Part shown: positions 23,801-35,800 of the stretch, one piece after another
Layout: each line of letters opens with the position of its first letter
Position numbering within the stretch: the first letter of the stretch is position 1
Source: Cepaea hortensis
Lineage: Eukaryota > Mollusca > Gastropoda > Stylommatophora > Helicidae
DNA: 64,000 nucleotides
Assembly: GCA_963921405.1 (NCBI GenBank)
Contig: OY992881.1
Span: 121,411,121-121,475,120, forward strand
Direction of reading: 5' to 3'
Notes under the pieces: generated by a model
The model's database searches: none
What the model was told of the DNA's origin: nothing
What the model saw: only the letters and a program-made list of their open reading frames with translations
Made by a program: the position numbers and the translations under genes

Positions 23801-26800
23801 TGTCACTGAACATATGTGGCAATTTTATTACTGATGATGGAGCAGAGCACCTGGCCAAGGTAAATATTCTTTGAAAAATCATTTGTTTACTGGGCTTATT
23901 TCCTCATTTCTATGTTTGGGATTCTGAGATATCTATTACTTGGGAGGGGGGAGGGGGGAGAGCGCCTTTGAGATGTCTTATTCCTACTTCATTAATTGGA
24001 TTCTATGAGTCTGGCCAATACCTTTGAATTTATTTCTCATGAATTCTGGGTGCTCACGTGATACTGTGGGTAGAGAGCTAGCAAGGCAGAATAACCTTGC
24101 TCTGGGATGGAGAAAAATAGAAGACCACAGTGAGGTTAAGGGGTCTGGATTGATGACTTCACTTGTTTCATCTAGAAAAATCTCCAGAATTGGCAAAATG
24201 TTAATACTATGTATAAGCTAGTTGGTTGGTTGGTTGGTTGGTTGGGTGGTTGGTTGGTTGGTTGGTTGGTTGGTTGGTTGGTTGGTTGGCTGGCTGGCTG
24301 ACTGTAATAAGCTTACAATATCATTAGAACGTTGATAATATTTGAACCTACTCATAGTTTTTAGTTTTAGTCGACGGATCAACATCACAACAGGAGTGTA
24401 ACCCATAAGTGCTCCGTTCTACTCCTAACTCAAGCCTGAGTCCAGAGAATCTCAGCTCAGTGTACGAACTCTGTAGCACCGGCGAGGATCCTGAAATACT
24501 TTGGGTAGATTCTTAACTCAAAATTTTGCCCGGGCAGCACCGTTAGGCTACACTTTTGTTTAATTTCCAACTGCCAAGGGATTTTTTACGTGCGCAACAG
24601 TACACACGGGTGTCCGGTCTCACTACCCAGAGACCAGGGGAAATTTTGTTACTAGAAGTCCACGTGAAAAAATCTCGGCCCTCACCGGGGCTTGAACCCA
24701 GGACCTCCAGAAATCGAGGTGGACACCATACCTCGAGACCACTCAGCCCCCTTACCTACTCATAATCTTGTGCTATGGTTTTCATGTTTTCCCATCATTA
24801 AAGACCACCATTTGTAATAAGTTCACAATATCATTAGAACCTTTTTAATATTTGAACCTACTGCTAATCTTGTGCTTTGGTTTTCGTGTTTATCTGAAGG
24901 GCTTGAGAATGAACCGCACACTACTGTCTCTGACATTAACAAGTAACGATATTGGAGATCGTGGTGCCGTCAAAATTGCAGAGGTTTGTGGCTACTTTTT
25001 ATCTTAGTATTATAGATGGGGTAAAGATTGCAGAAGTTTGTGGCTACTTTTTATTTTGGTATTGTAGATAGGTGGCAAACTGTGAGCAGCGCCATCTATG
25101 TCTTCTTTACGAGAGTCTGGTCCTTTCTGTTTTGGAGTATGCGATGGTGATCCTGTCTCTCAGTCATAAGCAGATGGAAAGGATGGAAAAGATACAGAAC
25201 GAAGCTATGTGTATTATTCTTGGATGTGCAAGAGATACGGCATGCAGGGCGATGTGCTACCTTCTTGATTTTCCAACTATGGCAGACAGAATACAAATTT
25301 GCCAAGCACATGCCTACCTCAAAAGTCAACGCAAACACACAACATCCACCGCATAGCAAAATTAAAAAGGTAAAGGGCACAGGTTAAAAAGAGGAAAGTC
25401 ATGGATGGGTCAAGCCGAAGACATTCTTCAACAGGTGTGTTCTCTTGAGGACTTAGAACCTGGCGAGGAGTGGGTACAAGTGCCAACAGAGTTCTATACG
25501 TCCTTTTCAGTTTGCATCCAACTAGACAGAAAATGCAGACAAGAAAATCCGGCTGCTGTGGAGGCGGAAGTACAGGCTTTGATCTTAGAGAATTCTTTAG
25601 AGGGTGATGCTGTCATTTACACAGATGGGTCGGTCGTTTGACAAGTGAGAAGTTCATGGGCCTTTACGGCTCAGGTCGGAGAGAGAATTGTGAAGGAAGA
25701 TTCTGGTGCTTTTGCTTTGACCACAAGTAGCCTGATTATGGAAGTCATGGCAGTAAGTAAAGCAATAAAATGTTTGAGACACGGACATTCACTGGGGCAT
25801 GTTTCCTTAGTGACTCAATGAGTATGCTCAGGAAGATAGAGATGAGGTGGGTCCAGAGAGAGTGGAGAGTCTTTGGAGCAGTCATGGCTGGCAAAGATAA
25901 GTTTAATTTTCATGCCTGGGCATGCAGGTGTACAAGGAAATTAGCAGGCTGACAGGTTTGCAGGTAAGGCTACTGTGGAAGACGGTCGAACCATGGACAA
26001 GGCTGATATTCTGAATGCACTATGAGAAGCAAGTCGTTTGTGAGAACCAAGTTAGTTAGTTAGTTAGTTAGTCGCAGTTCCAACTTCACAGCAACGGGTC
26101 GTCCCCATTATGCTCCATTCCTGTGCCAGTGAATATCACACAAAACGCTCCCCACTGCCCAATGTGAAAAGTGATGACTGTGAGTCTACAACCATGGCCA
26201 GGCTGCGAGAACAGCAAGTTAGAAGGGGGTGGCCAAACAGGAACACTACACAGGAAGCCAAAGAAGATTAATAAACCAACACAGAACTGGCGTCGTTAGC
26301 CACAACACGCTGCGGGATTTACTGAGGAGGAGATCCGAGCACTTATGGACTGAATGTTTCGATGTGCAATGAGGATGATCTGTTGACTAACTAACTTACT
26401 AACTATCTAGATAGGGTCAAGATTGCAAAGGTTTGTGGCTACTATTTATTTTGGTATTATAGATGGGGTTAAGATTGCAGAGGTTTGTGGCTACTTTGTA
26501 TCTTGGTATTATAGATGGGGTCAAGATTGCAGAGGTTTGTGGCTACTTTTTATTTCAGTATTATAGATGGGGTAAAGATTGCAGAGGTTTGTGGCTACTT
26601 TTTATTTTGGTATTATAGATGGGGTTAAGATTGCAGAGGTTTGTGGCTACTTTGTATCTTGGTATTATAGATGGGGTAAAGATTGCAGAGGTTTGTGGCT
26701 ACTTTTTATCTTGGTATTATAGATGGGGTAAAGATTGCAGAGGTTTGTGGCTACTTTGTATCTTGGTATTATAGATGGGGTCAAGATTGCAAAGGTTTGT

Positions 26801-29800
26801 GGCTACTATTTATTTTGGTATTATAGATGGGGTTAAGATTGCAGAGGTTTGTGGCTACTTTGTATCTTGGTATTATAGATGGGGTAAAGATTGCAGAGGT
26901 TTGTGGCTACTTTTTATCTTGGTATTATAGATGGGGTAAAGATTGCAGAGGTTTGTGGCTACTTTGTATCTTGGTATTATAGATGGGGTAAAGATTGCAG
27001 AGGTTTGTGGCTACTTTTTATCTTGGTATTATAGATGGGGTAAAGATTGCAGAGGTTTGTGGCTACTTTTTATCTTGGTATTATAGATGGGGTAAAGATT
27101 GCAGAGGTGTGTGGCTACTTTTTATTTTGGTATTATAGATCTGGTCAGGCTTGAGTGGTTTGTGGCTACTTTTTATTTTGATATTATAGATAGGGTAAAG
27201 ATTGCAGAGGTTTGTGGCTACTTTTCATGTTTTGGCATTATAGATAGGGTAAAGATTGCAGAGGCTTGTGGCTACATTTTGTCTTGGTATTATAGATGGG
27301 GTCAAGATTGCAAAGGTTTGTGGCTACTTTTTGTTTTGGTATTATAGATGGGGTCAAGATGGCAGAGGTTTGTGGCTACTTTGTATCTTTTTTATCTTGT
27401 TATTATAGATGGGGTAAAGATAGCAGAGGCTTGTGGTTACTTTTTATGTTGGCATTATAGATCTGGTTGGGCTTGAGTGGTTTGTGGCTACTTTTTATGC
27501 AACAGCCAACAAAGAGTCCTGATACTAATGGTAGCAGTAGCAGTCTGATTATGAGTCCGTCTGGCCTTTCTTATGAGTCTTGAGTGTCAGCCACATTCTT
27601 TGGTCACTCCCTGCAGCACCATTCTCTCCAAGCCGTGATGATCTATCAGTTCTTCTGCACTATACACACAATTCCAAAAGGCCCCAACCACGTCTGCCCT
27701 GTCAGGCACTAATACTCCACCATGTGATGCAGACCCAGCAAATCTTGTTTCCCACCACACCAGCATGTCCTAGGGGGAAGAATGTTTTCCAGTGGAAACA
27801 GATTAAAGTGCTATGGAAAGTAAAGTTGGTTGGTTGGTTGGTTGGCTGGTTGGCTGGCTGGCTGGCTAGCTAGTTAGCTAGTTAGTTAGTTAAATAGTTA
27901 GTTAGTCAGTCAGTCAGTCAGTCAGTCAGTTACTTAGTCGCAGTTCCAACTTCATGGCAACCGGTCGTCCCCATTATGCTCCGTTCCTGTGCCAATAACT
28001 ATCACACAAAATGCTCCTCACTGCCCAATGTGAAAAGTCGAACAGACAGGAGTCTCGACAAGCCAACAGCCCGCACAGGTACACTGTGCATAATGCCACC
28101 GCCAGAATTCCAACACTAAAGTCCTCCACGGAAAATACAGTTCATCGTCGATGGAATCGGCAATCACCAGAAAGACTTCATTGACCCGGGTTTTATCCCA
28201 TATGGCTCAGTCTATTTCCATAGGGCGACCCGCTGAAAGCGCCGCACAAAGCACGAACTCCATAGCTCTAGTGATGACTCCCAGGAGTCTTCTGAAAAAT
28301 GCACTCGTGAACTGAAAGGGCAAACCAGTCTATTCAGCGACAGCTGGCTGTCATCGTTCCAAACATGCAGTTCACTCTAAAAACAACTGCGGACAGATGT
28401 AAAAGCATTCCACACGAAATTCACAGCTCACAGTGTCATGCCGTGCACTCACTCAGTAGTAGGGCGATGGAACCATGCACTACCAGTCCAACATGAGGAA
28501 AATGCGAATGCAAACCGTAGCCAGAAGCATAAACACTCCCGAGGCCTTAATGGTTCAAATGCCTATCTGCCATGTTGGGGACCAGAAACCTATGGGAAGT
28601 AAAGAGTAGGAACACGTAACCTACCATGATGTCATAACAGACTACTAAGGAGGGTTAGGGTGAGATTGGCTACTTCAACTATAGCTATAAAAATTCAACC
28701 AGGTTTGAACAAGTCCGCAAAGGGCGTGATGTGAGAGGTGGTTGAGAGCTTATGCTTCGTTGGGAGATAAAAGGAGAAGTGGACAAAGACAGAATGAGTT
28801 AACTGTAACTTATATGTCATTAGTTAGTTAGTCGTTAGCCGCGGTTCCAATTTCATGGCAAAGGGTCACCCCATAATGCCCCCTTCTTGTGCCAGTGAAT
28901 ACCACACAAAATGCTCCTCACTGTCTCATGCAAAATGTGGAACAGATAGCAGTCCTGACAAACCAACAGCATGCACAGGCATGCATGCATAAGGCTGCTG
29001 CCAGAATGCCAACACAACAGTCCATCACTAAAATTACAGTTCATTGCCGATGCAAGTGACAGTCACTAGAGAACCAGCAGTTGCACACACATTACTACAT
29101 AAGACAAAACCAGCTAGTTCAGCAACCAGCCGGCTGACATTTTTTTAATATGTCTGTCTTACTGTTTTTTTACTTCATTTTTTTTTCTACCATAGACACT
29201 GTCCAGATTTCCATTGACACATGAAGAAGTGGTAATGAGAAGAATGCTTATGTCAGAGAGAGCACAGATGGAGGTGAAATCCGTGAGTATTGTCTCCGAT
29301 TTCTGATTTTCAGCCATCACGTGTTCTCACAGTTGAAATGTTGTTGGTTTCATTTATTATCCATGTTATTTTAATTCCACAAATTCTTAACATTTAATTC
29401 CTTGTCCTAACTAATTTAATTCAGTTGATCCTTAATATTCAATTCCTTGTCCCAGATAGCTTAATTCAACTGATTGTTAACATTTAATACCTTGTCCCGA
29501 CTCATCTAATTTAACTGATTCTTAAAGTTTAATTACTTATCTAACTAATCCTAATGAAACCTACTGTTTATTTCATTCTTTATTACAATTAATTTTTTAA
29601 ACAGCTGATACTATGCTACAATATAAATGAAAATAATTAAAGAAAATAAATAGGAAATGTGTTTTAGCAAGGAATTCTAAAAAATATATAATTTTGTATT
29701 TCTGAAGTGGCAGATGGGGTATAGTGTTTTAAAGTCCTCAATCCCCCATCAAGGCAAATTTTTTTCAAATTGATCTGGGCTCTCACTTGACCCAAACTAA

Positions 29801-32800
29801 AATCGGTGCCAGGAAATGTCGAGGGAAGTAAAGACAGCGGGCATGATTTTGACCACATGACCCGTCGAGTGCCAGTTTGTATATAAAAATACTGGGCTAG
29901 AACCATAAACCACATAAGGTGTGTGTAAGGGCCCTCTCTTACCTCTGTTTTTTGACACTTTCCTGTTTGACGCTGGCCTAATACAGGGGGTATTTTTAAT
30001 GACTGTGCAGTGTTTGAAAATATTGCCGGTCCAAGTTTTGTATTTACCTATTATGTTGCATGAACTTTACAGAGGGTGAATAAAAAAACTTGGACCAGCA
30101 ATATTTTCAAACACTGCACAGTCATTAACAATACACCCTGTATAACATGATCATTTTTGCTGCAAGTAAAATTAGCTCTGTGTGTTGATGTTGTTGTGAC
30201 AAAACATTTTATTTTAAAATATTACCTAAATAATGGTTTAGATTGTTAAGGATCACCCACATAGCACAGTATCTTCATTAGTAATCTAGTATCCTACCAC
30301 AGATCGCACAAGGAGAATCCCACTTTCTTTGTAGAACATTGCAGTCCACCCCCCACCCCTGTCCTTTGTTTGTAATTTAGTAAGAAATTTTATGTTCAGT
30401 AGTTTGTCATTGATGTCTGAACAGGAAGTCAGCATTTAAGTCCAACTGACCAGCATGGGGAATGATTCCACTACTCCGCTGTCAGAAGAGAAAGTTACAG
30501 TGGAATCATACATGCTATAATATTCTTTGTGGGCAGGTTTTTAATTTTAAATTGAGACTGGACTGCAGTGTGGCCCGTTCTTTGTTTTATTTCCAACGGC
30601 CAGAAAATATTTAGCTTGCACACAGCCTCTTCCAGTCATTAGTCTGTGTCCAAGAAGATTAAACATCAGAGTTATTCCCCAGAATCTGGGGGTAAACCAG
30701 CCTCTTCCAGTTATTTGTGCTTGTCCAAGAAGATTAAACATCAGAGTTATTCCCCAGAATCTGGGGGTGTAAACCAGCCTCTTCCAGTCATTTGTGCTTG
30801 TCCAAGAAGATTAAACATCAGAGTTATTCCCCAGAATCAGGGGGAGTTAACCAACCATCCTTGCCTTATTTTCTTTGAACCAATAGTATGAAAATACCAC
30901 TTTGAGCAGAAGTGACTTTGTTTGTTTTGATCATGACTACATATTGTTATTGTTTTATTTTATTTTAAATATATCCTTTGTGTTGGTTGTGGAGATATCT
31001 GAGAATAATAATAGACACTTATATTGAAGTTTACTTCTAGTCCAAATTCAAACACTTTATTTCTTCTCGATTTATTTGTTTTTTTCTTTAGTCGGGTTTA
31101 GTCAGATATGACTGAGCTACCGTATGACAATAGATGGTACCACCTGCTTTCTGTTAGTGCTGAATGTTGGGTGGTGCTCATCAAACCCGACACCCTTACA
31201 TTGTACCAATGGTTTTGGATGGAGGAGCACAGTTAGGAGGGTACAGGTCTTATCTTGGTGTGGCAAAATGCATCCTAAAGACTAAATGTAATAGCAGGGC
31301 AGACCAGGCCCTAAGCCTTAATCGGCAGCTTGTATAAGATCAAAGCTCTGACAGGCGAACAGTTAGGGCATTGCTTTGCTGATCCAGCAGCTTCTGCAGC
31401 TTGTCTTGTTCCAGACATATCGGTGTTGCCCATGTAGCAGGCCAAAAGATGGATCATGCTACATGGGCAACACATGGTCTCTACAATTCAGTTCAAGCTT
31501 TGTGTTATGGAGAGGTTATTATGCCTTTTTTTTTAAGCTCAATGTAATAAACTGTCGATTTCAAGACGGCCAGATGCCAGTGAGTGAATTAGTGTTTTTG
31601 TTATTGCCCACACAAAATAACCCTTGCCACGTGGATCTCCAGGTCTCATTCTCATTAATTTAGCTGAGCTTGATAGACTCTTTCATCTTTTAAGAACTAT
31701 CTTCTTTTAAAGTTTTTTTTTGTATAAATTTTTCAGCTGTTGTTGATGTCTTGGCAAGCTTTACGTTCAGTAGTTTGCCATTGCTTTCTGAATGACCAGC
31801 TCACATACCTCCATAAGTAACCAGCGCAACGTGATCCGCTACTGAATCTCGCACTGTTTTGTACGTGAGTATACAGGATTACAAACAGCGTGCTTAATCA
31901 CCTCTTTTGAAGTTTACACCCAGGATGTATTTTAATCATATTTTCCAAAACATTTGCTCGAATTTTTCACTGTATATTATACATATGTTATATTCATTGA
32001 TACAGACAGCACATAATCACCACACACAACAATTTGCTTCTTTTGTGTTAATGTTTTTCTTTTAATATTTTAGTTTATTTTGTGTTCACATTTTATATTG
32101 TTCAGATATGCACCTTGTTCACTTTCTATTATATTGTTCACTTTCTATTAAAATGTATGTTTTTCATGTATAAATGCAAGTCATCGGCATTAAAGTGTTA
32201 CTGATTACATCAGTGCCATGTAATCTGCGATCCTGTGTATATCCTAAGGTGAAGCTTGTCTGGCTGTCATTATAATATGCATTCTTGCTTGTTTTCGCCC
32301 CTATAGCCAAATCCCAGCAGACGATCTGAATCTAAAGACAGACCAAACAGTGTCAGCAGAAGTACAACGTCACAAGACAAGTCTAAACAGAAACTTCCAG
32401 CAAAGAAAAAAGTGAGAGCTGATCACTCGGTTACAGGAGACCTGCCTATTTTCTTGCCAGCTTTTTAATATGAAATATAGATAGACATGAGAAATTCCCA
32501 CAAAATAATTTGCCTTTTGACATATCTGATTTGGAGAAATTTAGGGCAAAAATATCTTGCATTCTATTTCTGTAATTATTTAAAGAGAGGAGCAGGTTGT
32601 AGGCTGGTTAGGATGCTAGAAATGTGAATTTTAACTCCAGTAAAATAAAGGTTTATACATTCCAAAAGTAAAATAAAAAACAAAAATTCTAGAATAATGC
32701 ATTGTGACTCAAAGAGTACATAAATCTCATCTCTTGGCCATCGAAATTCTCCTTCCTGATATCAACTTGGGTTGCATTCTCTCCCCATAACTTGTTCAAC

Positions 32801-35800
32801 ATTTACACAGAAAACTTAATGAGAAGTGTCAACAATGTTGAAACCTGTAACAAATTTGATCCATTTATAATTGGTGGAAATCTGATTCCTGAACTCAGAT
32901 ATGCAGATGATAAGTTCCTCCCCTCGCATAGTGATATGGGATTAGAGTGTTTAAGTTTGTCTGTTGTCACAGCTTATGCAGCTTGTTTTGTTCCAGACTT
33001 ATTGGTGTTACCGTTCCTCTGGAGTAAACTAGGCAGGCAGAGAGAGGGATCATGTTGCATGTGCAGCACATGATCTCTAAATTCAGCCCATGCTTTTCGC
33101 TATGAGAGGTATATCTCCATTTGTACAAACTATCGTCTGTCAAGACGCCAAGGTGCCAATCGAAGAAAGACATGTTGTAGATTAAAACCTTTTTCTGATT
33201 GTAAAACCACATTAAACTAATGAGCGCAGACAAAACTATATCATAATAAAAAATTTAATCAACAATGAGGAAATTGAAAGTCACATACTTGTAATGCCTG
33301 GACTTCATAATTAACAACAGAGACTGATCAAAGAATTCACAAGAAGACTGGCCATAGCACTAAAGAGAGTAAACAGCTTTAAGAGCCTAAAGGTTTAAAG
33401 AGGTGAGAGGATCAACTTCATTGCACCGGGTTTTATCCCCATATAGCTTGGTCTCTTACCCTAAGGCAGCCTGCTGAAAGCATCGTACAGTGCACAAACT
33501 CCGTAGCTCCAGCGATAACCCCCAAGAGTCTCAGAGAAAATTGCACTTATGAACCGATTGACGGAATCCAGAATCAAACTCACAAACTTAATAGCATGAG
33601 GTGGGAGGCTTAACCACTTCACCACAGATAGCCACATTGTTTAAGAGCCTCTGGCAAACGAATGAGGTATGCGGGATTAAAAATTGCATTCATAACCCCG
33701 TCAAGACAGAGCCCACGAATTACTCTCATTATTTGATAATTTTCCTTGTTTCTGCACCTTACAGTCATGAAGAGCAGATGAATTCACTTGATTACTCTTA
33801 ATTTAAATTTATCTCTTAGTTGATGTGTTTTGTTGGAGAAGTTTTTAATATTGTTAAAAATATTTTGGTCATTCTTATTCTCATTCTTATTTGGATTATT
33901 CTCCACCAAGAAGAAGGAGAAATATTTGAGGAAATGCGTAGAAAAGATACAGAACTGTTTGAGTCAGAAGAAGATAAAGTAATAACTGTTAAGGATACAA
34001 GAAGTTAAGTAATGACTGTTTAGGATACAAGAAGTTAAGTAATAACTGTTTAGGATACAAGAAGTTAAGTAATGACTGTTTAGGTTACCAGAAGATAAGT
34101 AATAAATGTTTAGGATACAAGAAAATAAAGTAATTGTTTAGAATACAAGAAGTTAAGTAATAACTGTTTAGGATACAAGAAGTTTAAGTAATAACTGTTT
34201 AGGATAAAATCAGTACTTGAGGTGCTCCTGTCTGGGAAATTGCCTGTACTAAGGACACTACTTTCTGAACTTGGCAGTCAGCATAAGGTCACCATACAGT
34301 AGATACCATCACACTGTGGAATACCCGGAAACGACAGAGCTGATCAATTGGCTAAGGAAGGAACAAAAGAAGAACAACCTGATGTGCCTGTTACATACTA
34401 CCAAAAGAAAAGAATGATCAAATCAGTCAGAAAGCCACCAAAACCTGCTCAAGACGACTACCACATTATGGACAGACCAGAACAAGTCATCTACAACAGG
34501 TAGCAGCGAACCGCCGGACATGGAGAGCCTTGACTTCTGCACTATGCGCCGCCTTAGGCTCAAGAGGAAAGACTAACTAACAACAAGTCATTATTCTGCA
34601 CCTCAGAACAGGACACAATAGATTATGCAACCACGTGTATACAAAATTCAAGATTGGTGAATCAGCCATGTGCACATGTGGATTGGCGTCGCAGACAGCA
34701 GATCACATACTCCAAGACTGGCCAAAATATGACATATCTAGGCAAATCTTCTGGCCTAGAGAGACGACAGTGGAAGATAAACTCTATGGACCGCTGAGTG
34801 AACTAAAAAAGACAATTAAATTCATACAAGAGACAACATTGCAGTTATAGACATACTTGTATTTCAAGCAAACTGTTTAGGATACAAGAAGATAAAGTAA
34901 TATCTGTTTAGAATACAAGAACATAAAGTAATATCTGTTTGAGTTCAATCAATCAATCAATCATGTGCCATGCCGGAAAGCGTGGTCGGTCATGTCTCGC
35001 CATTTCACTCGATCACCAGTGTCGTGGATCAGCTCAGTGTTCCTGTCTCGTCCATGCCATGTGGCCAAGCCATCCAGGTATTTTCCTCTCGGCCTTCCTC
35101 TTGGTCTGTTCCCTTCGATCTTGCCAGTTGTCACTAAGTTCTCCAATCCATTTCTTCTCATAACATGTCCAAAAAAATTTTGACTGTCTACGTCTAATTT
35201 CTCTAATCAGTTTACTTTGTTCATTTGTGTCCTGTAGTACTTGGTCATTGGTTTTTCTGTCTGTCCATGGTATTCTTTGCATTCTCCTCAGAAACCACAT
35301 TTCTGCAGCCATCAGATGCTTTTCAGCTTGACTGTTCATTGTCCAAGTTTCACATCCTTACACAAGAACAGGCTCTATGTATCCCCTCAACACTCTTTTT
35401 CTCGTTTCAATTGACATCTTTTTATTGGTCAGAATGTTTTTCATCTTGCTAAAGGCTACTTTCGCCATGGCGATTCTTGTTCTAATCTCTTCAAGGCATC
35501 TCCCATCAGATGTTATAACTGTTCCAAGATAATTGTACCGATTCACTTGTTGAAGAATATTTCCATTTACTTGTATATTACTTTGAGGCACTTCTTCCTT
35601 CCTACTGACGACCATAACCTGAGTCTTTTTACAATTTAATTCTAACCCCAGCTGCTCACTGTGTACAACAACCACATCTACTAATTGTTGCAGATCCTGC
35701 GGATTGTCTGCAATTAATACTGTATTGTTTGAGTTACAAGAAGATAAATTAATATTTGCAATAGAAGATAATAAAGTAATAACTACTTGGAATGCAAGAA

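Larger units (their letters stand above)
24965..27500. repeat. 54-bp array made from the 3' edge of exon 8, about 22 copies
   Basis: The unit is gtaaagattgcagaggtttg, tggctactttttatcttgg, tattatagatgg. Its first part is the exon end (gtcaaaattgcagag) and donor (gtttgt). Two units lie at 24965-25070, then the insertion of 25071-26400, then about 20 units at 26407-27500. Some contain tctggtcaggcttgag variants near 27140 and 27470. Confidence 0.92.

Noticed and set aside
24205..24302. Short regularly spaced repeats as a CRISPR array
   Set aside because: Pure tetranucleotide microsatellite without spacers; the DNA is eukaryotic.
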